Assembly: GCA_945643635.1 (NCBI GenBank)
Contig: CALZFC010000216.1
Span: 1 to 64,000 of the forward strand
Direction of reading: 5' to 3'
DNA length: 64,000 bases
Source: Allodiplogaster sudhausi
Taxonomy: Eukaryota > Nematoda > Chromadorea > Rhabditida > Diplogasteridae
Under the pieces are notes generated by a model. The model did no database searches and had not been told where the DNA came from. It saw only the letters and a program-made list of their open reading frames with translations. This document shows, in pieces, positions 1 to 9,790 of the stretch (position 1 is the stretch's first letter; the number at the start of each line of letters is the position of its first letter). Position numbers and translations under genes: made by a program.

Positions 1-66
1 GGATCGAACCGGCGACCTTAGGCCTAGATCTTCAGTCTAACGCTCTCCCAACTGAGCTATCATGGC
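1..66 (-). pseudogene. tRNA-Phe #1, cut by window edge and broken
   Basis: The 3' part (about 12 nt) lies outside the window. A 5-nt insertion (GGCCT on the tRNA strand) between A42 and A43 disrupts the anticodon stem. Long spacer upstream. Confidence 0.8.
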
Positions 67-455
67 TTACAGATCTCTTACTAACGCAGACTGTCCGCCT
101 AATTTGAATCGTTGTCTGCAATCAGCTCCAATATTTTCATTTCAAAAGCGTGATGTCACGTTGAGATTGCCGTCAGTTCTACCAGCAATAATTCGGAATC
201 TTATCTGAAATCAGTCAAATTTCATGGTACACTGATCCTTTTTCGGCCGCACCTGTCTGCATAATTTTTAATCGCTGTTCAGCTTCAGCAACTTTCTAGC
301 TTTTTATTTCAAAACTGTTGCATGTCTCTTACAATCAAACATTTTGAGAGCGGTTTCTTTTCAATCGGTTATTCGCTGATCGGGCCAACGTGAGCTATGC
401 CTAATGCACACTGTCATTGTCAACAAACAGTATAAGCTTTTTAATTCCAAAAGGT
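67..455 (-). repeat. Decayed long spacer
   Basis: This is a long spacer of type 1 with several single-base indels. No gene is seen in it. Confidence 0.75.
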
Positions 456-521
456 TGCCAACGAGCCGGGATCGAACAGGCGACCTTTAGATCTTCAGTC
501 CTAACGCTTTTCCAACTGAGC
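456..521 (-). pseudogene. tRNA-Phe #2, 5' truncated
   Basis: Nucleotides 1-9 are missing (GAGC joins directly to ACGCAG on the plus strand). There are extra bases in the acceptor and anticodon stems, plus G20A, G22A and G52T. The terminator is T4. Confidence 0.85.
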
Positions 522-750
522 ACGCAGACCCTTTTTCGCCGCAACCTGTCTGCATAATTTGAATCGCTGGTTCATCTTCTGCAACATGTTCCAGCTTTTC
601 ATTCTAAAACTGTTGCATGTCTCTTACAATCAACATTTTGCCAGCGGTTTCTTTTCAATTGGCTATTCGCTGATCGGCCAACGTGAGCTATGCCGAATGC
701 ATACTGTCATTGTTAACAAACAGTATAAGCTTTTTAATATCCAAAAAGGT

Positions 751-822
751 TGCCACGAGCCGGGATCGAACGGCGACCTTTAGATCTTCAGTCTAACGCT
801 CTCCCCCACTGAGCTATCATGC
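751..822 (-). pseudogene. tRNA-Phe #3, three indels
   Basis: One base is lost in the T stem, one is gained in the D loop (with T17G), and one C is lost from the 5' acceptor strand. Confidence 0.8.
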
Positions 823-1052
823 ACGCAGATCCTTTTTTCGGCCGCAACCTGTCTGCATAATTTTAATCGCTGTTCGGCTTCAGCACATGTTCTAGCATTT
901 CATTTCAAAAAAGTGTTGCATGTCTCTTACAATCAAATATTTTTGCCCGGTTTCTTTTCAATTGGCTATTCGCTGATCGGCCAACGTGAGCTATGCCGAA
1001 TGCACACTGTCATTGTTAACCAACAGTATAAGCTTTTTATGTCCAAAAAGGT

Positions 1053-1124
1053 TGCCACGAGCCGGATCGAACCGGCGACCTTTAGATCTTCAGTCTAACG
1101 CTCTCCCAACTGAGCTATCATGGC
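1053..1124 (-). pseudogene. tRNA-Phe #4, 1-nt T-arm deletion
   Basis: The copy is 72 nt long. One C is missing from 60-62, which shifts the T stem. Other arms are consensus. Confidence 0.65.
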
Positions 1125-1353
1125 AGCAGATATTTTTTCGGCCGCAACCTGTCTGCATAATTTTTAATCGCTGTTCAGCTTCCAACATGTTCCAGCTTTT
1201 TCATTTCTAAAACTGTTGCATGTCTCTTACAATCAAACATTTTGCCAGCGGTTTCTTTTCAATTGACTATTCGCTGATCGGGCCAACGTGAGCTATGCCG
1301 AATGCACACTGTCATTGTCAACAAACAGTATAAGCTTTTTATATCCAAAAGGT

Positions 1354-1423
1354 TGCCACGAGCCGGATCGAACCGCGACCTTTAGATCTCAGTCTAACGC
1401 TCTCCCAACTGAGCTATCATGGC
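1354..1423 (-). pseudogene. tRNA-Phe #5, anticodon loop deletion
   Basis: The copy is 70 nt long. One A of the anticodon loop is lost (CTGAGA), and two bases are lost in the T arm. It is the only copy whose anticodon loop is shortened. Terminator T4; long spacer upstream. Confidence 0.8.
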
Positions 1424-1809
1424 TTACAGATCTCTTACTAACGCAGACTGTCCACCTAATTTTGACGTTGTCTGCAATCAGCTCCAGATTTTCATTTCAA
1501 AAAGAGTGATGTCACGTTGAGATTGCCGTCAGTTCTACCACATAATTCGGAATCTTATCTGAAATCAGTCCAAATTTCATGGTACACAGATCCTTTTCGG
1601 CTGCAACCTGTCTGCATAATTTTGAATCGCTGTTCAGCTTCAGCAACATGTTCCAGCTTTCATTTCAAAAAGTGTTGCATGCCACATATAATCAGACATC
1701 TTGCGGCGGTTTCTTTTCAATTGGCTATTCGCTGATCGGCCAACGTGAGCTATGCCGAATGCATACTGTCATTGTTCAAACAGTATAAGCTTTTTATATC
1801 CAAAAAGGT

Positions 1810-1882
1810 TGCCACGAGCCGGGATCGAACCGGCGACCTTTAGATCTTCAGTCTAACGCTCTCCCAACTGAGCTATCATATC
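1810..1882 (-). tRNA. tRNA-Phe-GAA: tRNA-Phe(GAA) #6, C2A C3T
   Basis: The 5' end reads GAT instead of GCC, so pairs 2-71 and 3-70 are lost or weakened. The rest is consensus. The change is shared with #7. Confidence 0.7.
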
Positions 1883-2114
1883 ATGCAGATCCTTTTTCGG
1901 CCGCAACCTGTCTGCATAATTTTTAATCGCTGTTCAGCTTCAGCAACATGTTCTAGCTTTTTATTTCGAAAACTGTTGCATGTCTCTTACAATCAAACAT
2001 TTTGAGAGCGGTTTCTTTTCAATTGGCTATTCGCTGATCGGGCCAACGTGAGCTATGCCGAATGCACACTGTCATTGTCAACAAACAGTATAAGCTTTTT
2101 ATATCCAAAAAGGT

Positions 2115-2187
2115 TGCCACGAGCCGGGATCGAACCGGCGACCTTTAGATCTTCAGTCTAACGCTCTCCCAACTGAGCTATCATATC
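2115..2187 (-). tRNA. tRNA-Phe-GAA: tRNA-Phe(GAA) #7, C2A C3T
   Basis: Same acceptor change as #6, one short unit away. Confidence 0.7.
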
Positions 2188-2419
2188 ATGCAGATCCTTT
2201 TTCGGCCGCAACCTGTCTGCATAATTTTGAATCGCTGTTCAGCTTCAGCAACATGTTCCAGCTTTTCATTTCAAAAAGTGTTGCATGCCACATACAATCA
2301 AACATTTTGAGAGCGGTTTCTTTTCAATTGGCTATTCGCTGATCGGGCCAACGTGAGCTATGCCGAATGCACACTGTCATTGTTAACAAACAGTATAAGC
2401 TTTTTAATTCCAAAAAGGT

Positions 2420-2492
2420 TGCCACGAGCCGGGATCGAACCGGCGACCTTTAGATCTTCAGTCTAACGCTCTCCCAACTGAGCTATCATGGC
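2420..2492 (-). tRNA. tRNA-Phe-GAA: tRNA-Phe(GAA) #8, consensus
   Basis: First full consensus copy from the left. T5 terminator; short spacer upstream. Confidence 0.93.
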
Positions 2493-2721
2493 ATGCAGAT
2501 CCTTTTTCGGCCGCAACCTTTCTGCATAATTTTGAATCGCTGTTCAGCTTCAGCAACATGTTCCAGCTTTTCATTTAAAAAGTGTTGCATGTCTCTTACA
2601 ATCAAATTTTGCCAGCGGTTTCTTTTCAATTGGCTATTCGCTGATCGGGCCAACGTGAGCTATGCCGAATGCACACTGTCATTGTTAACCAACAGTATAA
2701 GCTTTTTATGTCCAAAAAGGT

Positions 2722-2793
2722 TGCCACGAGCCGGGATCGAACCGGCGACCTTTAGATCTTCAGTCTAACGCTCTCCAACTGAGCTATCATGGC
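2722..2793 (-). tRNA. tRNA-Phe-GAA: tRNA-Phe(GAA) #9, D loop one G short
   Basis: 72 nt; the D loop has GG instead of GGG. It may still fold. Confidence 0.75.
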
Positions 2794-3024
2794 ATGCAGA
2801 TATTTTTTCGGCCGCAACCGGTCTGCATAATTTTTAATCGCTGTTCAGCTTCAGCAACATGTTCCAGCTTTTCATTTCTAAAACTGTTGCATGTCTCTTA
2901 CAATCAAACATTTTGCCAGCGGTTTCTTTTCAATTGACTATTCGCTGATCGGGCCAACGTGAGCTATGCCGAATGCACACTGTCATTGTAACAAACAGTA
3001 TAAGCTTTTTATATCCAAGAAGGT

Positions 3025-3097
3025 TGCCACGAGCCGGGATCGAACCGGCGACCTTTAGATCTTCAGTCTAACGCTCTCCCAACTGAGCTATCATGGC
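3025..3097 (-). tRNA. tRNA-Phe-GAA: tRNA-Phe(GAA) #10, consensus
   Basis: Consensus gene, but the terminator is interrupted (TTCTT). Confidence 0.92.
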
Positions 3098-3325
3098 ATG
3101 CAGATCCGTTTTCGGCCGCAACCTTTCTGCATAATTTTGAATCGCTGTTCAGCTTCAGCAACATGTTATAGCTTTTCATTTAAAAGTGTTGCATGTCTCT
3201 TACAATCAAACATTTTGCCAGCGGTTCTTTTCAATTGGCTATTCGCTGATCGGGCCAACGTGAGCTATGCCGAATGCACACTGTCATTGTTAACAAACAG
3301 TATAAGCTTTTATATCCAAAAAGGT

Positions 3326-3398
3326 TGCCACGAGCCGGGATCGAACCGGCGACCTTTAGATCTTCAGTCTAACGCTCTCCCAACTGAGCTATCATGGC
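3326..3398 (-). tRNA. tRNA-Phe-GAA: tRNA-Phe(GAA) #11, consensus
   Basis: Consensus; long spacer upstream. Confidence 0.93.
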
Positions 3399-3793
3399 TT
3401 ACAGATCTCTTACTAACGGCAGACTGTCCACCTAATTTTGAATCGTTGTCTGCAATCAGCTCCAGATTTTCATTTCAAAAAGTGATGTCACGTTGAGATT
3501 TGCCGTCAGTTCTACCAGCATAATTCGGAATCTTATCTGAAATCAGGTCCAAATTTCATGGTACACAGATCCTTTTTCGGCCGCAACCTTTCTTCATAAT
3601 TTTGAATCGTTGTTCAGCTTCAGCAACATGTTCCAGCTTTTCATTTCAAAAAGTGTTGCATGTCTCTTACAATCAAACATTTTGCCAGCGGTTTCTTTTC
3701 ATTGGCTATTCGCTGATCGGGCCAACGTGAGCTATGCCGAATGCACACTGTCATTGTTAACAAACAGTATAAGCTTTTTATATCCAAAAAGGT

Positions 3794-3866
3794 TGCCACG
3801 AGCCGGGATCGAACCGGCGACCTTTAGATCTTCAGTCTAATGCTCTCAGAACTGAGCTATCATGGC
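3794..3866 (-). tRNA. tRNA-Phe-GAA: tRNA-Phe(GAA) #12, D-loop CT variant (reference)
   Basis: The D loop reads AGTTCTGA: G18G19 became CT, and G26 became A. G18 and G19 normally contact positions 55 and 56 of the T loop, and they end box A (TAGCTCAGTTCT here). The D stem, G20 and anticodon are intact. 38 copies share this change. They may be poorly transcribed or unstable; a variant tRNA with its own role is less likely. Later entries say only 'CT variant'. Confidence 0.75.
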
Positions 3867-4097
3867 ATGCAGATCCTTTTTCGGCCGCAACCTGTCTGCA
3901 TAATTTTGAATCGCTGTTCAGCTTCAGCAACATGTTACAGCTTTTCATTTCTAAAACTGTTGCATGTCTCTTACAATCAACATTTTGCCAGCGGTTTCTT
4001 TTCAATTGGCTATTCGCTGATCGGGCCAACGTGAGCTATGCCGAATGCACACTGTCATTGTTAACAAACAGTATAAGCTTTTTATATCCAAAAAGGT

Positions 4098-4170
4098 TGA
4101 AACGAGCCGGGATCGAACCGGCGACCTTTAGATCTTCAGTCTAACTCTCTCCCAACTGAGCTATCATGGC
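4098..4170 (-). tRNA. tRNA-Phe-GAA: tRNA-Phe(GAA) #13, acceptor TTT + C25A (reference)
   Basis: The 3' acceptor strand reads TCGTTTC (G70T, G71T), which breaks pairs 2-71 and 3-70. C25A also breaks G10-C25. Box A and B are intact, so it could be transcribed, but processing and charging are doubtful. Six copies carry both changes together. Confidence 0.65.
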
Positions 4171-4400
4171 ATGCAGATCCTTTTCGGCCGCAACCTTTCT
4201 GCATAATTTTGAATCGCTGTTCAGCTTCAGCAACATGTTATAGCTTTTCATTTAAAAAGTGTTGCATGTCTCTTACAATCAAACATTTTGCCAGCGGTTT
4301 CTTTTCAATTGGCTATTCGCTGATCGGGCCAACGTGAGCTATGCCGAATGCACACTGTCATTGTTAACAAACAGTATAAGCTTTTTATATCCAAAAAGGT

Positions 4401-4473
4401 TGCCACGAGCCGGGATCGAACCGGCGACCTTTAGATCTTCAGTCTAACGCTCTCCCAACTGAGCTATCATGGC
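4401..4473 (-). tRNA. tRNA-Phe-GAA: tRNA-Phe(GAA) #14, consensus
   Basis: Consensus; long type 1 spacer upstream. Confidence 0.95.
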
Positions 4474-4870
4474 TTACAGATCTCTTACTAACGGCAGACT
4501 GTCCACCTAATTTTGAATCGTTGTCTGCAATCAGCTCCAGATTTTCATTTCAAAAAGAGTGATGTCACGTTGAGATTTGCCGTCAGTTCTACCAGCATAA
4601 TTCGGAATCTTATCTGAAATCAGGTCCAAATTTCATGGTACACAGATCCTTTTTCGGCCGCAACCTTTCTTCATAATTTTGAATCGTTGTTCAGCTTCAG
4701 CAACATGTTCCAGCTTTTCATTTCAAAAAGTGTTGCATGTCTCTTACAATCAAACATTTGCCAGCGGTTTCTTTTCAATTGGCTATTCGCTGATCGGGCC
4801 AACGTGAGCTATGCCGAATGCACACTGTCATTGTTAACAAACAGTATAAGCTTTTTATATCCAAAAAGGT

Positions 4871-4943
4871 TGCCACGAGCCGGGATCGAACCGGCGACCT
4901 TTAGATCTTCAGTCTAACGCTCTCCCAACTGAGCTATCATGGC
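4871..4943 (-). tRNA. tRNA-Phe-GAA: tRNA-Phe(GAA) #15, consensus
   Basis: Consensus; short spacer upstream. Confidence 0.95.
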
Positions 4944-5175
4944 ATGCAGATCCTTTTTCGGCCACAACCGGTCTGCATAATTTTTAATCGCTATTCAGCT
5001 TCAGCAACATGTTCCAGCTTTTCATTTCTAAAACTGTTGCATGTCTCTTACAATCAAACATTTTGCCAGCGGTTTCTTTTCAATTGGCTATTCGCTGATC
5101 GGGCCAACGTGAGCTATGCCGAATGCACACTGTCATTGTTAACAAACAGTATAAGCTTTTTATATCCAAAAAGGT

Positions 5176-5248
5176 TGAAACGAGCCGGGATCGAACCGGC
5201 GACCTTTAGATCTTCAGTCTAACTCTCTCCCAACTGAGCTATCATGGC
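5176..5248 (-). tRNA. tRNA-Phe-GAA: tRNA-Phe(GAA) #16, acceptor TTT + C25A
   Basis: As #13; short spacer upstream. Confidence 0.65.
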
Positions 5249-5479
5249 ATGCAGATCCTTTTTCGGCCGCAACCTTTCTGCATAATTTTGAATCGCTGTT
5301 CAGCTTCAGCAACATGTTATAGCTTTTCATTTAAAAAGTGTTGCATGTCTCTTACAATCAAACATTTTGCCAGCGGTTTCTTTTCAATTGGCTATTCGCT
5401 GATCGGGCCAACGTGGGCTATGCCGAATGCACACTGTCATTGTTAACAAACAGTATAAGCTTTTTATATCCAAAAAGGT

Positions 5480-5552
5480 TGCCACGAGCCGGGATCGAAC
5501 CGGCGACCTTTAGATCTTCAGTCTAACGCTCTCCCAACTGAGCTATCATGGC
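5480..5552 (-). tRNA. tRNA-Phe-GAA: tRNA-Phe(GAA) #17, consensus
   Basis: Consensus; short spacer upstream. The pair #17-#18 repeats #15-#16 at an offset of 609 bp. Confidence 0.95.
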
Positions 5553-5784
5553 ATGCAGATCCTTTTTCGGCCACAACCGGTCTGCATAATTTTTAATCGC
5601 TATTCAGCTTCAGCAACATGTTCCAGCTTTTCATTTCTAAAACTGTTGCATGTCTCTTACAATCAAACATTTTGCCAGCGGTTTCTTTTAAATTGGCTAT
5701 TCGCTGATCGGGCCAACGTGAGCTATGCCGAATGCACACTGTCATTGTTAACAAACAGTATAAGCTTTTTATATCCAAAAAGGT

Positions 5785-5857
5785 TGAAACGAGCCGGGAT
5801 CGAACCGGCGACCTTTAGATCTTCAGTCTAACTCTCTCCCAACTGAGCTATCATGGC
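5785..5857 (-). tRNA. tRNA-Phe-GAA: tRNA-Phe(GAA) #18, acceptor TTT + C25A
   Basis: As #13; short spacer upstream. Confidence 0.65.
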
Positions 5858-6088
5858 ATGCAGATCCTTTTTCGGCCGCAACCTTTCTGCATAATTTTGA
5901 ATCGCTGTTCAGCTTCAGCAACATGTTATAGCTTTTCATTTAAAAAGTGTTGCATGTCTCTTACAATCAAACATTTTGCCAGCGGTTTCTTTTCAATTGG
6001 CTATTCGCTGATCGGGCCAACGTGAGCTATGCCGAATGCACACTGTCATTGTTAACAAACAGTATAAGCTTTTTATATCCAAAAAGGT

Positions 6089-6161
6089 TGCCACGAGCCG
6101 GGATCGAACCGGCGACCTTTAGATCTTCAGTCTAACGCTCTCCCAACTGAGCTATCATGGC
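6089..6161 (-). tRNA. tRNA-Phe-GAA: tRNA-Phe(GAA) #19, consensus
   Basis: Consensus; long type 1 spacer upstream. Confidence 0.95.
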
Positions 6162-6559
6162 TTACAGATCTCTTACTAACGGCAGACTGTCCACCTAATT
6201 TTGAATCGTTGTCTGCAATCAGCTCCAGATTTTCATTTCAAAAAGAGTGATGTCACGTTGAGATTTGCCGTCAGTTCTACCAGCATAATTCGGAATCTTA
6301 TCTGAAATCAGGTCCAAATTTCATGGTACACAGATCCTTTTTCGGCCGCAACCTTTCTTCATAATTTTGAATCGTTGTTCAGCTTCAGCAACATGTTCCA
6401 GCTTTTCATTTCAAAAAGTGTTGCATGTCTCTTACAATCAAACATTTTGCCAGCGGTTTCTTTTCAATTGGCTATTCGCTGATCGGGCCAACGTGAGCTA
6501 TGCCGAATGCACACTGTCATTGTTAACAAACAGTATAAGCTTTTTATATCCAAAAAGGT

Positions 6560-6632
6560 TGCCACGAGCCGGGATCGAACCGGCGACCTTTAGATCTTCA
6601 GTCTAACGCTCTCCCAACTGAGCTATCATGGC
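6560..6632 (-). tRNA. tRNA-Phe-GAA: tRNA-Phe(GAA) #20, consensus
   Basis: Consensus; short spacer upstream. Confidence 0.95.
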
Positions 6633-6864
6633 ATGCAGATCCTTTTTCGGCCACAACCGGTCTGCATAATTTTTAATCGCTATTCAGCTTCAGCAACATG
6701 TTCCAGCTTTTCATTTCTAAAACTGTTGCATGTCTCTTACAATCAAACATTTTGCCAGCGGTTTCTTTTCAATTGGCTATTCGCTGATCGGGCCAACGTG
6801 AGCTATGCCGAATGCACACTGTCATTGTTAACAAACAGTAAAAGCTTTTTATATCCAAAAAGGT

Positions 6865-6937
6865 TGAAACGAGCCGGGATCGAACCGGCGACCTTTAGAT
6901 CTTCAGTCTAACTCTCTCCCAACTGAGCTATCATGGC
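6865..6937 (-). tRNA. tRNA-Phe-GAA: tRNA-Phe(GAA) #21, acceptor TTT + C25A
   Basis: As #13; long type 2 spacer upstream. Confidence 0.65.
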
Positions 6938-7335
6938 TTACAGATCTCTTTCTAACGGCAGACTGTCCACCTAATTTTGAATCGTTGTCTGCAATCAGCT
7001 CCAGATTTTCATTTCAAAAAGAGTTTGATGTCACGTTGAGATTTGCCGTCAGTTCTACCAGCATAATTCGGAATCTTATCTGAAATCAGGTCCAAATTTC
7101 ATGGTACACAGATCCTTTTCGGCTGCAACCTGTCTGCATAATTTTGAATCGCTGTTCAGCTTCAGCAACATGTTCCAGCTCTTCATTTCAAAAAGTGTTG
7201 CATGCCACATACAATCAGACATCTTGCGGCGGTTTCTTTTCAATTGGCTATTCGCTGATCGGGCCAACGTGAGCTATGCCGAATGCATACTGTCATTGTT
7301 AACAAACAGTATAAGCTTTTTATATCCAAAAAGGT
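6938..7335 (-). repeat. Long spacer type 2, reference example (398 bp)
   Basis: This lies between #21 and #22. It differs from type 1 by linked markers: GAGTTTGATG instead of GAGTGATG, CCTTTTCGGCTG instead of CCTTTTTCGGCCG, GCTCTTCATTT, GCATGCCACATAC instead of GCATGTCTCTTAC, and CATCTTGCGGCGG instead of CATTTTGCCAGCGG. The co-inheritance of these markers defines a separate spacer lineage. Hybrids of the two types exist, for example 8019-8417. Confidence 0.75.
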
Positions 7336-7408
7336 TGCCACGAGCCGGGATCGAACCGGCGACCTTTAGATCTTCAGTCTAATGCTCTCAGAACTGAGCT
7401 ATCATGGC
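7336..7408 (-). tRNA. tRNA-Phe-GAA: tRNA-Phe(GAA) #22, D-loop CT variant
   Basis: CT variant; short spacer upstream. First gene of block A. Confidence 0.75.
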
Positions 7409-7640
7409 ATGCAGATCCTTTTTCGGCCGCAACCTGTCTGCATAATTTTGAATCGCTGTTCAGCTTCAGCAACATGTTACAGCTTTTCATTTCTAAAACT
7501 GTTGCATGTCTCTTACAATCAAACATTTTGCCAGCGGTTTCTTTTCAATTGGCTATTCGCTGATCGGGCCAACGTGAGCTATGCCGAATGCACACTGTCA
7601 TTGTTAACAAACAGTATAAGCTTTTTATATCCAAAAAGGT

Positions 7641-7713
7641 TGCCACGAGCCGGGATCGAACCGGCGACCTTTAGATCTTCAGTCTAACGCTCTCCCAACT
7701 GAGCTATCATGGC
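7641..7713 (-). tRNA. tRNA-Phe-GAA: tRNA-Phe(GAA) #23, consensus
   Basis: Consensus; short spacer upstream. Confidence 0.95.
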
Positions 7714-7945
7714 ATGCAGATCCTTTTTCGGCCACAACCGGTCTGCATAATTTTTAATCGCTATTCAGCTTCAGCAACATGTTCCAGCTTTTCATTTCTA
7801 AAACTGTTGCATGTCTCTTACAATCAAACATTTTGCCAGCGGTTTCTTTTCAATTGGCTATTCGCTGATCGGGCCAACGTGAGCTATGCCGAATGCACAC
7901 TGTCATTGTTAACAAACAGTATAAGCTTTTTATATCCAAAAAGGT

Positions 7946-8018
7946 TGAAACGAGCCGGGATCGAACCGGCGACCTTTAGATCTTCAGTCTAACTCTCTCC
8001 CAACTGAGCTATCATGGC
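7946..8018 (-). tRNA. tRNA-Phe-GAA: tRNA-Phe(GAA) #24, acceptor TTT + C25A
   Basis: As #13; upstream is a type 2/type 1 hybrid long spacer. Confidence 0.65.
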
Positions 8019-8417
8019 TTACAGATCTCTTTCTAACGGCAGACTGTCCACCTAATTTTGAATCGTTGTCTGCAATCAGCTCCAGATTTTCATTTCAAAA
8101 AGAGTTTGATGTCACGTTGAGATTTGCCGTCAGTTCTACCAGCATAATTCGGAATCTTATCTGAAATCAGGTCCAAATTTCATGGTACACAGATCCTTTT
8201 TCGGCCGCAACCTTTCTGCATAATTTTGAATCGCTGTTCAGCTTCAGCAACATGTTCCAGCTTTTCATTTCAAAAAGTGTTGCATGTCTCTTACAATCAA
8301 ACATTTTGCCAGCGGTTTCTTTTCAATTGGCTATTCGCTGATCGGGCCAACGTGAGCTATGCCGAATGCACACTGTCATTGTTAACAAACAGTATAAGCT
8401 TTTTATATCCAAAAGGT

Positions 8418-8490
8418 TGCCACGAGCCGGGATCGAACCGGCGACCTTTAGATCTTCAGTCTAACGCTCTCCCAACTGAGCTATCATGGC
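8418..8490 (-). tRNA. tRNA-Phe-GAA: tRNA-Phe(GAA) #25, consensus, T4 terminator
   Basis: Consensus; the terminator has four T instead of five. Short spacer upstream. Confidence 0.94.
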
Positions 8491-8721
8491 ATGCAGATCC
8501 TTTTTCGGCCGCAACCTGTCTGCATAATTTTGAATCGCTGTTCAGCTTCAGCAACATGTTCCAGTTTTTCATTTAAAAAGTGTTGCATGTCTCTTACAAT
8601 CAAACATTTTGCCAGCGGTTTCTTTTCAATTGGCTATTCGCTGATCGGGCCAACGTGAGCTATGCCGATTGCACACTGTCATTGTTAACAAACAGTATAA
8701 GCTTTTTATATCCAAAAAGGT

Positions 8722-8794
8722 TGCCACGAGCCGGGATCGAACCGGCGACCTTTAGATCTTCAGTCTAATGCTCTCAGAACTGAGCTATCATGGC
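8722..8794 (-). tRNA. tRNA-Phe-GAA: tRNA-Phe(GAA) #26, D-loop CT variant
   Basis: CT variant; short spacer upstream. Confidence 0.75.
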
Positions 8795-9025
8795 ATGCAG
8801 ATCCTTTTTCGGCCGCAACCTGTCTGCATAATTTTGAATCGCTGTTCAGCTTCAGCAACATGTTACAGCTTTTCATTTCTAAAACTGTGCATGTCTCTTA
8901 CAATCAAACATTTTGCCAGCAGTTTCTTTTCAATTGGCTATTCGCTGATCGGGCCAACGTGAGCTATGCCGAATGCACACTGTCATTGTTAACAAACAGT
9001 ATAAGCTTTTTATATCCAAAAAGGT

Positions 9026-9098
9026 TGCCACGAGCCGGGATCGAACCGGCGACCTTTAGATCTTCAGTCTAACGCTCTCCCAACTGAGCTATCATGGC
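9026..9098 (-). tRNA. tRNA-Phe-GAA: tRNA-Phe(GAA) #27, consensus
   Basis: Consensus; long type 1 spacer upstream. Confidence 0.95.
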
Positions 9099-9496
9099 TT
9101 ACAGATCTCTTACTAACGGCAGACTGTCCACCTAATTTTGAATCGTTGTCTGCAATCAGCTCCAGATTTTCATTTCAAAAAGAGTGATGTCACGTTGAGA
9201 TTTGCCGTCAGTTCTACCAGCATAATTCGGAATCTTATCTGAAATCAGGTCCAAATTTCATGGTACACAGATCCTTTTTCGGCCGCAACCTTTCTGCATA
9301 ATTTTGAATCGCTGTTCAGCTTCAGCAACATGTTCCAGCTTTTCATTTCAAAAAGTGTTGCATGTCTCTTACAATCAAACATTTTGCCAGCGGTTTCTTT
9401 TCAATTGGCTATTCGCTGATCGGGCCAACGTGAGCTATGCCGAATGCACACTGTCATTGTTAACAAACAGTATAAGCTTTTTATATCCAAAAAGGT
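9099..9496 (-). repeat. Long spacer type 1, reference example (398 bp)
   Basis: This lies between #27 and #28. It is a short spacer (lower-coordinate part) plus about 167 bp of extra sequence next to the following gene. Markers are TCTTACTAACGG or TCTTTCTAACGG and GAGTGATGTCACG. The extra part ends, on the tRNA strand, in a diverged copy of the short-spacer end: both carry GAAATGAAAA, CTGGA, CGATTCAAAATTA and GACAG in order. No gene is visible in it. Confidence 0.8.
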
Positions 9497-9569
9497 TGCC
9501 ACGAGCCGGGATCGAACCGGCGACCTTTAGATCTTCAGTCTAACGCTCTCCCAACTGAGCTATCATGGC
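9497..9569 (-). tRNA. tRNA-Phe-GAA: tRNA-Phe(GAA) #28, consensus
   Basis: Consensus; short spacer upstream. Confidence 0.95.
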
Positions 9570-9712
9570 ATGCAGATCCTTTTTCGGCCGCAACCTGTCT
9601 GCATAATTTTGAATCGCTGTTCAGCTTCAGCAACATGTTACAGCTTTTCATTTCTAAAACTGTTGCATGTCTCTTACAATCAAACATTTTGCCAGCGGTT
9701 TCTTTTCAATTG

Positions 9713-9752
9713 GCTATTCGCTGATCGGGCCAACGTGAGCTATGCCGAATGC
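9713..9752 (-). other. Conserved spacer hairpin
   Basis: GCTATTCG at 9713-9720 and CGAATGC at 9746-9752 can pair with one bulged base, enclosing the box A-like stretch. The arms are kept in most units, but homogenisation alone could explain that. Confidence 0.35.
9730..9742 (-). other. Box A-like relic in the short spacer
   Basis: On the tRNA strand this reads TAGCTCACGTTGG, which is box A of the gene (TAGCTCAGTTGG) with one inserted C. It is not followed by a box B or a tRNA fold. It is preserved in most spacers. It may be a decayed tRNA 5' half or a chance match. Confidence 0.4.
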
Positions 9753-9781
9753 ACACTGTCATTGTTAACAAACAGTATAAG

Positions 9782-9790
9782 CTTTTTATA
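9782..9790 (-). other. TATAAAAAG motif downstream of each terminator
   Basis: This TATA-like motif sits about 12 bp after the gene end on the tRNA strand and about 220 bp or more before the next gene. It is too far upstream to position Pol III on that gene. It overlaps a HindIII site (AAGCTT) present once per unit. Confidence 0.35.

Noticed and set aside
1354..1423. A tRNA with changed decoding at #5
   Set aside because: The anticodon loop is one base short and the T arm has two deletions, so this is a broken copy rather than a new specificity.
9183..9195. GTGATGTCACG as a CRE/ATF-type site in the long spacer
   Set aside because: A short near-palindrome with an imperfect match; nothing else supports a regulatory role, and type 2 spacers interrupt its flank.
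9782..9790. TATAAAAAG as a Pol II promoter
   Set aside because: No coding region follows on either strand within the unit; kept only as a motif.
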